Positions 7,496 through 14,894 of a stretch of 39,670 bases of DNA are shown here, piece by piece. Source of the DNA: Rhodococcus sp. KRD197 (GTDB lineage Bacteria; Actinomycetota; Actinomycetes; Mycobacteriales; Mycobacteriaceae); the NCBI RefSeq assembly GCF_017168235.1, contig NZ_JABFAO010000004.1, positions 423,871-463,540 on the forward strand. The letters run 5' to 3'. Positions within the stretch are counted from its first letter, which is position 1. The number at the start of each line of letters is the position of its first letter. Both the position numbers and the translations under genes were made by a program. A model generated the notes under the pieces. The model saw only the letters and a list, made by a program, of their open reading frames with translations, had not been told where the DNA came from and made no database searches.

Positions 7496-8287
7496 ATGGC
7501 CGATGAACCCACTTCGCTAGTCAGGTACTCGACGGACGCCGGCGCAGAGGTTGCCGTGCTCAACTTCCACCACGGACCGCTCAACCTCTTCGATCAGGCG
7601 ATGTTCGACGCCGTAGCGGCGAACGTCGCTGATCTGACGGCGAATCCGCCGCGGGCGGTGCTGCTGCGCGCCGACGGCAAGGTCAACTCGGCAGGCGTCG
7701 ACGTGCACGTGTTCGACGGGCTGTCCGCGCAACAGGGCGCCGATATGTGGCGTCAGTTGTTCGCCGACATCGCGCATCCGCTCGAGGCTCTGCCGTGCCC
7801 GGTCGTCTACGCCGCGCACGGCCTGACCCTGACGGCCGCCTTCGAGATCTTGCTGGCCTGCGACATCATTCTCGCGGGTCCCAGAGCCAAGTTCGGTCTC
7901 GTCGAAACCGTTGTGGGACTGACACCGTCGATGGGCGGCCCGCAGCGTCTCGCCGAGCGTGCCGGTTCGGGTCGGGCGCGCGAACTGGTCATGACCGGTG
8001 ACCTCTACGACGCCCAGACGATGCTGGAGTGGGGCGTGGTCAATGCCATCCACACCGATGTCGACGGCGAGGCCGTTGCCCTGACCGAGCGGCTGGCCGC
8101 CGGCCCGACGGTGGCGCATGCTGCCACCAAAAAGATTGTGGCAGCGTGGCGTTCGGGCGGCGTCGCGCATGCGGACGAGATCACCTCGGACGTGTCCGGG
8201 GCGTTGTTCGAGACCGATGATCTTCGCGGCGCCGTCCGTAGCTTTCTGGAGAACGGGCCGGGGAAGGCGACGTACACCGGTAAGTAG
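7496..8287 (+). CDS. Enoyl-CoA hydratase/isomerase family protein
   Basis: A 263-residue crotonase-fold protein. The two classical catalytic glutamates of enoyl-CoA hydratase are recognisable: one in AAFEILLACDIILAG and one in FGLVETVVGLTP. The canonical ALGGGCEL oxyanion-hole loop is replaced by LTLTAAFEI, and the first oxyanion region reads KVNSAGVDV, so the active site is atypical and another crotonase reaction (isomerase, hydrolase) is possible. The start is the ATG at 7496. The adenine deaminase gene follows after 10 bp, suggesting co-transcription, though no metabolic link is obvious. Confidence 0.94.
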   Translation: MADEPTSLVRYSTDAGAEVAVLNFHHGPLNLFDQAMFDAVAANVADLTANPPRAVLLRADGKVNSAGVDVHVFDGLSAQQGADMWRQLFADIAHPLEALPCPVVYAAHGLTLTAAFEILLACDIILAGPRAKFGLVETVVGLTPSMGGPQRLAERAGSGRARELVMTGDLYDAQTMLEWGVVNAIHTDVDGEAVALTERLAAGPTVAHAATKKIVAAWRSGGVAHADEITSDVSGALFETDDLRGAVRSFLENGPGKATYTGK

Positions 8288-8297
8288 TGTTGCGGCG

Positions 8298-9233
8298 ATG
8301 ACGACAATGCCCCTCGCGGAACTGCACATGCACATCGAGGGTTCGCTCGAGCCCCCGCAGATCTTCGAGTTCGCCGAGCGTAACGCGATCACGTTGCCGT
8401 ACGCGGACATCGAGGAACTGCGGGGGCTGTACGAGTTCTCGGATCTGGGTTCGTTCTTGGATCTGTACTACGCCAACATGTCCGTGCTGCTCACTGCACA
8501 GGATTTCGCCGATCTGGCTCGCGCATACTTTTCCCGCGCTGCGGCGGGCGGTGTCACGCACGCGGAGATCTTCTTCGATCCGCAGGCGCACACCTCTCGT
8601 GGGGTGCCGTTGGAGGCGGTCGTCGAGGGGCTGGCCGACGCCGCGGCGTCGAGTGAACGTGAGTTCGGCGTCTCGAGCGGTCTGATCGCGTCGATCCTGC
8701 GGGACAAGCCTGTGTTGCATGCGAACAAGCTGCTCGACGATCTGCTGGCAATGAAGGCCCCGATCATCGGACTCGGTCTGGATTCGGCCGAGGCGGGGTT
8801 TCCGCCGTCGCTGTTCGTCGACGTTTTCGCGAAGGCGCGGGCGGAGGGTTTGCACGTCGTCGCGCACGCGGGGGAAGAGGGACCCGCGGAATACATCTGG
8901 GAGGCGCTCGATCTGTTGCACGTGGAGCGGATCGATCACGGGGTGCGCTGCCTGGATGACGACGCGCTCGTCACACGGCTGGTCGAGGAGCAGATCCCGT
9001 TGACGGTCTGTCCGCTGTCGAACGTGCGGCTCAGAGTCATCGACACCCTTGCCGATCACCCGATCAGGGGCATGATCGAGCGGGGATTGTTGGTGACGGT
9101 CAATTCCGATGATCCGGCATACTTCGGGGGCTACGTCGAGGACAACTTCGCGGCGCTCGTCGACCAGGTGGGATTGACCGAGGCCGAAAGCGAGATCCTA
9201 CGTACCAATTCGATGAAGGCCACTTTCATCTGA
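8298..9233 (+). CDS. Adenine/adenosine deaminase family protein, probably adenine deaminase
   Basis: A 311-residue zinc amidohydrolase of purine salvage. The HMHIEGS metal-binding start, VAHAGEEGP (catalytic Glu and metal His), RIDHGVRC and NSDDPAYFGGY motifs are intact. The segment GLDSAEAGFPPS and the short VAHAGEEGPAEYIW helix look like the adenine deaminase (Aah1-like) branch rather than true adenosine deaminases, so the likely reaction is adenine to hypoxanthine and ammonia. The ATG at 8298 begins just before the metal-binding strand; upstream in-frame sequence overlaps the hydratase gene and is ruled out. The 3' end overlaps the convergent oxidoreductase gene by 8 bp. Confidence 0.93.
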   Translation: MTTMPLAELHMHIEGSLEPPQIFEFAERNAITLPYADIEELRGLYEFSDLGSFLDLYYANMSVLLTAQDFADLARAYFSRAAAGGVTHAEIFFDPQAHTSRGVPLEAVVEGLADAAASSEREFGVSSGLIASILRDKPVLHANKLLDDLLAMKAPIIGLGLDSAEAGFPPSLFVDVFAKARAEGLHVVAHAGEEGPAEYIWEALDLLHVERIDHGVRCLDDDALVTRLVEEQIPLTVCPLSNVRLRVIDTLADHPIRGMIERGLLVTVNSDDPAYFGGYVEDNFAALVDQVGLTEAESEILRTNSMKATFI

Positions 9234-10710
9234 CGGTGACGAACGCCTGCGGGTAGCCGGTTGCGCCGTCGGGCACGGTGTCGGCGGTCGCCGCGGTCTG
9301 GATTTCACCTTCGGCGTCGGTCGCGCGGGCTCGAAGGAAATGCTCGCCCGGCGGCGCGTCCCATTCGATGGTCCACTGCCGCCAGGTGTTCTCGGAGTAT
9401 TCCTCCGACAATGTCGCCGGCATCCAGTCACCGTCGTCGATCTGCACTTCCACGGCGGAGATGCCGGTGTGTTGTTTCCAGGCCACACCGGCGATGACGA
9501 CCGGTCCGGCCTCGACGGCGGCACCGGATCGGGGTGTGTCGATACGCGATGCCGTTTTGATCGGCCCGCGCTCGCCCCAGCCGCGGTCGGTCCAGTACGC
9601 GCTGGCCCGGTCGAAGCGCGTGACTTCCAGATCGGTGACCCATTTGGTCGCCGAAACGTAGCCGTAGAGACCGGGGACGACCAGACGCGCCGGGTAGCCG
9701 TGCTCGACGGGGAGCGGCGCACCGTTCATCCCGACGGCCAGGAGCGCGTCCCGTCCGTCGAGCAGAACCTCCAGTGGCGTTCCTGCGGTGAATGCGTCGT
9801 GACTGGAGGAGAGCACCATGTCCGCGCCGTCCTCGATACCCGCTTCCTCCAGCAGGTCTTTCAGCGGGTAGCCGATCCACGTGGCGTTGCCGACGAGATC
9901 CCCGCCGACGATGTTCGACACGCAGGTCAGGGTCACTGTGCTCTCGACGGCCTGCCGTTCGGCAAGATCGGCGAAGGTGATCTCCAGTTCCCGCTCGACC
10001 ATGCCGTGAATGCGCAGCGACCACGTCTCCGACGACACTTGCGGCACTACGAGCGCGGTGTCGATGCGATAGAAGTCCTCGTTCGGAGTGATGTACGAGG
10101 GCAGTCCTTCGATGTTCAGGTCCGCACCGGCGGGGATCGGTGGCTGTGGCGTCGGCGTCGGGAGTATGAAGCCGAGTCGGTTGGCTGTGACGCTGCGGGC
10201 CTGCCCGATCATGCGACCGGCTGTTCCGGCGGCGACCGCGACAAACCCTGCCGCGACGGCCAGCCCGAGGAAACTCCGCCTGCTCAGGCCGCCGGGAACC
10301 TCCGGTTCGGTGGTGCTGATCAGTGCGTGCAGTACGACGATGCCGGCTGCGACGCCCAGGACGGTCGGCAGTGCCGACAGCGGTGTGGCGCCCGGGCGTG
10401 TGACCGCAGCGAGGACCCCGATAGCTCCGAGTCCCGCGAACAGCACTGCGCCGAACGGACGACGCAACAGCCCGGCGCCGGCGGAGATCAGCGCGATGAC
10501 GATGCCCATGCCGATGAACAGGGCGAGTTTGTCCGCGGTGCCGAAGGTGTCGATCGCCCAGTCGCGGACAGCCTCGGGGGTGTTGTCGACCACGGCCGAG
10601 CCGACTGCAACGACCGGCGACGAGGTCGGTCCGAACGGAACCGAGACCAATTCGCCGACCCCGACGATCACTCCGGCGGCGATGATCCCGGAAAGCGCGC
10701 TTTTCCACAT
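9226..10710 (-). CDS. Membrane-anchored molybdopterin-dependent oxidoreductase (sulfite oxidase family)
   Basis: A 494-residue protein. It begins with four predicted membrane helices (about 4-24, 62-82, 84-103, 112-132), then an internal twin-arginine motif SRRSFLG at 143-149 leading into a fifth hydrophobic helix (147-162). An extracytoplasmic sulfite-oxidase-type molybdopterin domain follows, with the molybdenum-ligating Cys263 in TLTCVSN and the Mo-co dimerisation domain near the end (GVAWKQHTGISAVEVQIDDGDW). The cofactor domain is therefore probably folded in the cytoplasm and exported by Tat after Sec insertion of the first helices. The start chosen is the ATG at 10710 just before the first helix; an upstream in-frame start near 10772 is possible. 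The substrate is unknown. Confidence 0.93.
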   Translation of the reverse strand: MWKSALSGIIAAGVIVGVGELVSVPFGPTSSPVVAVGSAVVDNTPEAVRDWAIDTFGTADKLALFIGMGIVIALISAGAGLLRRPFGAVLFAGLGAIGVLAAVTRPGATPLSALPTVLGVAAGIVVLHALISTTEPEVPGGLSRRSFLGLAVAAGFVAVAAGTAGRMIGQARSVTANRLGFILPTPTPQPPIPAGADLNIEGLPSYITPNEDFYRIDTALVVPQVSSETWSLRIHGMVERELEITFADLAERQAVESTVTLTCVSNIVGGDLVGNATWIGYPLKDLLEEAGIEDGADMVLSSSHDAFTAGTPLEVLLDGRDALLAVGMNGAPLPVEHGYPARLVVPGLYGYVSATKWVTDLEVTRFDRASAYWTDRGWGERGPIKTASRIDTPRSGAAVEAGPVVIAGVAWKQHTGISAVEVQIDDGDWMPATLSEEYSENTWRQWTIEWDAPPGEHFLRARATDAEGEIQTAATADTVPDGATGYPQAFVTVR

Positions 10711-10874
10711 CTCTCCAACATAAGTGTCCGCGACGGCGGCTAGCAGAGGAGTATGAGACGTGGGTAACATCCGCGACCGCCGCGACGACATATCTCTGTA
10801 GTCGCTGCACACGTACTGCCGGGGTTTCACGCCACACCCCATATCTCGAAGACTCGACCCCGGAGGCCCTTGAA

Positions 10875-11570
10875 ATGACCGTCATCAGTGATTTATCGCA
10901 GTTTTCGTTTGTCGACATCGCTGACCGGGCGCCCAGAGCCTCCTCGACAGTCCTTTCGATCCGCGCGGGCGGTACGCGTTCACCGGTCTTCTGCATTCAT
11001 TCCATCGACGGTCGCGCGGGCAGATACGCCGCACTGGCCGCCCACATCGACGGGGACCGCCCCGTCTGCGGCGTCGAGACATCGGCGTCCGTGCCGCGCG
11101 CGTCCTCGGTATCCGCGCTGGCCGAGCGCTACGCCGACGATATTCTCGCAGTGCGGGGCAACGGGCCGATCAACCTTCTGGGCGTGTCGTTCGGGGGCCT
11201 GCTCGCTCACGCTGTTGCTGTGGCGCTGCAGTTACGTGGGATCGCGGTCAGCAGCCTGGCGCTGCTCGGCAGTAGCCCCGTTCAACCCCCGCGCGCCGAC
11301 GAGCCGGCGGACGAGCTCCTCGCAGGCATCGGCGCGGACGTCGATCGAAGCCGAGCCGAGGAGCTCGTCGCCCTCGCCACCGATCATCAGGAGCTGGCGA
11401 AGCAGCATTTCCCAGGTGTCTACCGCGGCAGAGCGCTCGTCGTCTCGACCGTGGGGTCCGACGCCGGCGCGGCGTGGCACGCCTTCGTCAGCGGGACGGT
11501 CTCGAAGTACGAGGTCCCCGACGCATCGGCTTTCGGGCTCGTCGGGCCTTTGGTGAACCGGCACCTGTAG
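10875..11570 (+). CDS. Thioesterase-domain alpha/beta hydrolase-like protein
   Basis: A 231-residue free-standing thioesterase-like protein resembling the C-terminal TE domains of non-ribosomal peptide and polyketide synthases. The opening strand VFCIHSIDGRAGRYAALAAHI and the nucleophile elbow GVSFGGLLAHAVA (Ser in GxSxG) are clear. The C-terminus (KYEVPDASAFGLVGPLV), where TE domains normally read VPGDH followed by a leucine-rich stretch, has no histidine at the expected place, so catalysis may be altered. GGAGG lies upstream of the ATG. No synthetase genes are nearby. It ends 6 bp from the convergent flavoprotein gene. Confidence 0.88.
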   Translation: MTVISDLSQFSFVDIADRAPRASSTVLSIRAGGTRSPVFCIHSIDGRAGRYAALAAHIDGDRPVCGVETSASVPRASSVSALAERYADDILAVRGNGPINLLGVSFGGLLAHAVAVALQLRGIAVSSLALLGSSPVQPPRADEPADELLAGIGADVDRSRAEELVALATDHQELAKQHFPGVYRGRALVVSTVGSDAGAAWHAFVSGTVSKYEVPDASAFGLVGPLVNRHL

Positions 11571-11576
11571 CCCCGC

Positions 11577-12881
11577 TCACCCGAGGACGGTTCGCAGATA
11601 CTCGTTCTGGAACAGGCCGTCGGGATCGAGTCGGTCGCGAACCCCGCGGAAGTCGTCGAAGCGGTCGTAGATTCCGGCGAAGTTCTCGGCGACCAGCCCG
11701 TGCAACTTGCCCCAGTGCGGGCGCCCACCGACGCTGCGCGCGATCGCCTCCACTGCGCTGAAGTATTCACGGTGATCCCGGCGGTGGTACTGATGCACCG
11801 CGACGTACGCGCTGGTCCGCTCGTAGGCCGTCGAGAGCCAGATGTCGTCGGCCGCCGCGAATCGCACTTCCACCGGGAAGGCGACGGTACACGAGGACGA
11901 TTCGAGCCAGCGGTCGATCTCGCGCACCACGTACGAGATGGATTCCGACGGCACCGCGTACTCCATCTCGCGAAACCGAACCTTCCGCGACGAGGCGAAC
12001 ACTCGGTGGCTGCGGTCGGTGTACTCCCGGGCGGACAGCACTCTCGAGGAGACGGCATTGACGCGCGGTATCGCCGCGGGGACCCGCGTCACGATGCGGT
12101 TGACGGCCTCGAAGGCCTTGTTCGACATGAGCTCGTCGTCGACGTAGGACGAGAGCCTGCCCAGGGGAGCCAGCGGTGTCCCCAGCGGCATCCGAGTGTT
12201 GGCCTTGGTGAGAACTCGGTCTGTGTGCGGGAACCAGTAGAACTCGAAGTGATCTGTCCGGGACACCGTTTCGTCGAGTTCGGCGAGTGTGCCGGTCAGG
12301 GTCGCGGGTGCCTCGCGGGCCGCGAGCGCGAATGCCGGCACGCAATGCACCGTGACACGCGTGAAGATGCCGAGCGCGCCGAGACCGATGCGTGCAGCGT
12401 CGAAGATGTCTGCATTCTCCTGCCGCGAGCACGCGAGGAGTCGACCGTCCGCGGTGAGAATTTCCAAAGCACGCACCTGCGCGGCGATGCCGCCGAACCT
12501 CGCCCCGGTCCCGTGGGTGCCGGTCGAGATGGCACCTGCGATGGACTGCTCGTCGATATCGCCGAGGTTGGTCATCGACAGCCCGAGATCCCACAACGTG
12601 GCTGTGAGCTCTTTCAATCGTGTGCCGGCGAGCACCGTCACCAGCGCGGACCCGTCGGCATCGGTGACCACCGATTCGATGCCGCTGATCCGATCCAGGC
12701 TCACCTGAGTTCCGTCGGTGACGGCGATCGAGGTGAACGAGTGGCCCGCGCCGACGCACTTGACGGTGGTCTCGGCGCGCAGCACCACGGCCCGCAGCTC
12801 CTCGACGGTGCCAGGCTCGGCGAACTCGGTTGGATGCGCTCGCTGATTGCCTGCCCAGTTCTGCCACTCCAGCCCCGTCAT
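11577..12881 (-). CDS. FAD-linked aldonolactone oxidase/dehydrogenase (gulonolactone oxidase type)
   Basis: A 434-residue flavoprotein of the VAO/PCMH family. The N-terminal FAD domain has VKCVGAGHSFTSIAVTDG (flavin attachment region; the residue before Ser is His, as in covalent-flavin members) and SIAGAISTGTHGTG. The C-terminal ALO domain ends with RPHWGKLH, a hallmark of L-gulono/D-arabinono-1,4-lactone oxidases. Mycobacterial homologues are reported to be gulonolactone dehydrogenases acting with a carrier rather than O2. It is divergent from the TetR gene, which may regulate it. The ATG is at 12881. Confidence 0.94.
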   Translation of the reverse strand: MTGLEWQNWAGNQRAHPTEFAEPGTVEELRAVVLRAETTVKCVGAGHSFTSIAVTDGTQVSLDRISGIESVVTDADGSALVTVLAGTRLKELTATLWDLGLSMTNLGDIDEQSIAGAISTGTHGTGARFGGIAAQVRALEILTADGRLLACSRQENADIFDAARIGLGALGIFTRVTVHCVPAFALAAREAPATLTGTLAELDETVSRTDHFEFYWFPHTDRVLTKANTRMPLGTPLAPLGRLSSYVDDELMSNKAFEAVNRIVTRVPAAIPRVNAVSSRVLSAREYTDRSHRVFASSRKVRFREMEYAVPSESISYVVREIDRWLESSSCTVAFPVEVRFAAADDIWLSTAYERTSAYVAVHQYHRRDHREYFSAVEAIARSVGGRPHWGKLHGLVAENFAGIYDRFDDFRGVRDRLDPDGLFQNEYLRTVLG

Positions 12882-12959
12882 CGGTCAACTATGAATGCGC
12901 ACCTCCGCCACGGTCAATTCACGGCCCACATCGCCCGTGCGCGCCTACTATCGGGAAGC

Positions 12960-13604
12960 ATGCAGACCCGGTTGCCCGTAGATGCACGGCGCACTCGACT
13001 GGTCGCGGCCGCATTGAACGTCGCCGAGCAGGTGGGGATCGAGGGCTTGACCGTTCGCCGGGTCGCCGAGGAAGCTGGCGTACCGCGTGGCGCCGTCTAC
13101 TACTGCTTCGAGTCCAAGGAAATTCTCGTCACGGCGATGGGCGAGGGTCTGATCGTCGACATCACCGGGGCTCTGCACGCAGCCTTGAACGCAGCGGTCG
13201 ACGCATGCGAACTCACCGGGACCAGGGGACTTCGTGAATTGCTGCACAGCGGACTGAGCGCGGTGTGGCCGATCGTCGAGCGATCAGCCGACCGCCAGCT
13301 GCTGTCCTACGAGATCAAGACCTATCTGCTGCGGCATCGAGCGCTGGGTTCGGAGCAGGCTGCCGCCCTCGCCAGTGGGCAGTATCGGATTCGTGACACC
13401 GAGGCATTCGAGTTCTTCAGTCGCGCGGCAGAGCACACGGGAACACGATGGCTGGAGCCGATCGACTCGGTGGCCCGATTCGGAATGGCGACCGTCGATG
13501 GGCTGATTCTGCGATGGCTGGTCGATCGTGACGACATCGCCGTCATAGCTGCACTGGACGACCTGGCCGGTGTGATCGCCGCGAAGGCCGTCGAGCGCCC
13601 GTGA
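12960..13604 (+). CDS. TetR-family transcriptional regulator
   Basis: A 214-residue regulator. The N-terminal DNA-binding domain is clear: RTRLVAAALNVAEQVGIEGLTVRRVAEEAGVPRGAVYYCFESKEIL (about residues 10-55). The rest is a helical ligand-binding domain. Its start codon at 12960 is preceded by GGGA at 4 nt and by TACTAT at 12946-12951, a -10-like hexamer. A longer upstream frame runs into the divergent gene and is not needed. The stop overlaps a GTG start of the downstream aldolase-like gene, so that gene is a probable regulatory partner, as is the divergent lactone oxidase. Confidence 0.93.
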   Translation: MQTRLPVDARRTRLVAAALNVAEQVGIEGLTVRRVAEEAGVPRGAVYYCFESKEILVTAMGEGLIVDITGALHAALNAAVDACELTGTRGLRELLHSGLSAVWPIVERSADRQLLSYEIKTYLLRHRALGSEQAAALASGQYRIRDTEAFEFFSRAAEHTGTRWLEPIDSVARFGMATVDGLILRWLVDRDDIAVIAALDDLAGVIAAKAVERP

Positions 13605-14866
13605 AGGGTGCAGATGCCGTCGGAGGGTGCTTGACTGGGCCCGTGACGTCACTTCTCGGCCGCAGCCCGACCGCCCTCGACCGCATCTCCAGGGTCAGTG
13701 CCGATCTCGAACCCCCGTTCGCGGCACTCGATGCCGCGGCATTCGAGACCAACGCGCACGAGTTGATTCGACGAGGAAACGGCCTTCCGGTGCGAGTGGC
13801 GAGCAAGTCCGTTCGCTCTCGCGCAATTCTGGAACGAGTGCTGGGCGCCGACCTCACTGCCGCGCAGGGGTTTGCGGGCCTCATGTGTTACTCGCCGTCC
13901 GAGGCGATCTGGCTGGCGCGGCTCGGAGCGCAAGACATTCTCATGGGGTACCCGACGGTCGACAAGTCCGCCCTGGCCACCATCACACGCGACCGAGTGC
14001 TCTCTGGCCGCATCACGCTGATGGTCGACGACCCGGCACACCTCGACATCATCCGCGATGCAGCAGGATCCGACCTGGTCAAGCCGCGTATCTGCATCGA
14101 CGTCGACGCCTCCCTTCGGATCGGCCCGCTGCACATCGGAGTTCGGCGATCCCCGCTGCGCGAGCCGGGGCAGGTCGCCGAGTTCGCCCGGCTCGCAAAG
14201 GAGCGGGGGTTTCGAGTCGTCGGAGTGATGTTCTACGAGGCGCAGATCGCCGGACTGCCCGACTCGAACATCGCCGTCGAATTGATGAAGAGGGCCTCGG
14301 TAGCGGACCTGAAACTGCGCAGAGGGGAGGTCGTCGACGCGGTCACCGATGTGGTCGGCGGCCTCGAAATCGTAAACAGTGGCGGGACGGGTTCGCTGGA
14401 GGTCAGCTCGGCCGACCCCGTCGTCACCGAAGTCACGGCCGGCTCCGGATTGTTCGTGCCCACCCTGTTCGATCGCTATCGGGCCTTCACTCCGAATCCG
14501 GCGTTGTATTTCGCGCTGCCCGTGGTTCGCACACCGACGCCGGCCGTCGCAACGACCTTCGGCGGCGGCTACATAGCCTCCGGTCCCGCCTCGCGGTCGC
14601 GCGCACCGTCGCCGGTGGCGATGAACACCGCCCTCGGTGGCCTCGTACGCGGTGGATTGAAACTTCTGCGAAACGAAGGAGCAGGTGAGGTTCAAACGCC
14701 GGTCGCCGTGCCACCCGGAAGCGTCACCATCGGAGATCGCATCTGGTTCCGGCACGCCAAAGCCGGGGAAGTGTGCGAACGCTTCGACACCCTGCACATC
14801 GCCGAGGAAGACGGCACCGTCACCGCCGTTCCCACCTACCGCGGCGAGGGCAAGAACTTCGGCTGA
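13601..14866 (+). CDS. PLP-dependent amino acid deaminase/aldolase (D-threonine aldolase-like, alanine racemase fold)
   Basis: A protein of up to 421 residues with the alanine-racemase N-terminal TIM barrel. PFAALDAAAFETNAHEL is followed by the PLP-lysine segment LPVRVASKSVRS, and later GLEIVNSGGTGS phosphate-binding residues. The C-terminal D-Ser/D-Thr dehydratase-like domain ends PGSVTIGDRIWFRHAKAGEVCERF, a metal-binding region in D-threonine aldolases. The GTG at 13601 overlaps the TetR stop (GTGA); an alternative GTG at 13643 (MTSLLGRSP) fits family N-termini better and would remove 14 residues. It is probably co-transcribed with the TetR gene. The substrate is not established. Confidence 0.92.
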   Translation: MKGADAVGGCLTGPVTSLLGRSPTALDRISRVSADLEPPFAALDAAAFETNAHELIRRGNGLPVRVASKSVRSRAILERVLGADLTAAQGFAGLMCYSPSEAIWLARLGAQDILMGYPTVDKSALATITRDRVLSGRITLMVDDPAHLDIIRDAAGSDLVKPRICIDVDASLRIGPLHIGVRRSPLREPGQVAEFARLAKERGFRVVGVMFYEAQIAGLPDSNIAVELMKRASVADLKLRRGEVVDAVTDVVGGLEIVNSGGTGSLEVSSADPVVTEVTAGSGLFVPTLFDRYRAFTPNPALYFALPVVRTPTPAVATTFGGGYIASGPASRSRAPSPVAMNTALGGLVRGGLKLLRNEGAGEVQTPVAVPPGSVTIGDRIWFRHAKAGEVCERFDTLHIAEEDGTVTAVPTYRGEGKNFG

Positions 14867-14894
14867 GACCGGGGCATGTTCGAAGCAGGGCTCA

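Noticed and set aside
9340..10743. A 467-codon plus-strand frame
   Set aside because: It is antisense to the molybdopterin oxidoreductase, whose motifs are clear; this frame has none.
11700..13604. A 634-codon plus-strand frame ending with the TetR protein
   Set aside because: The first two thirds are antisense to the lactone oxidase gene. Only the part from 12960 matches TetR, where a start codon and ribosome-binding site are found.
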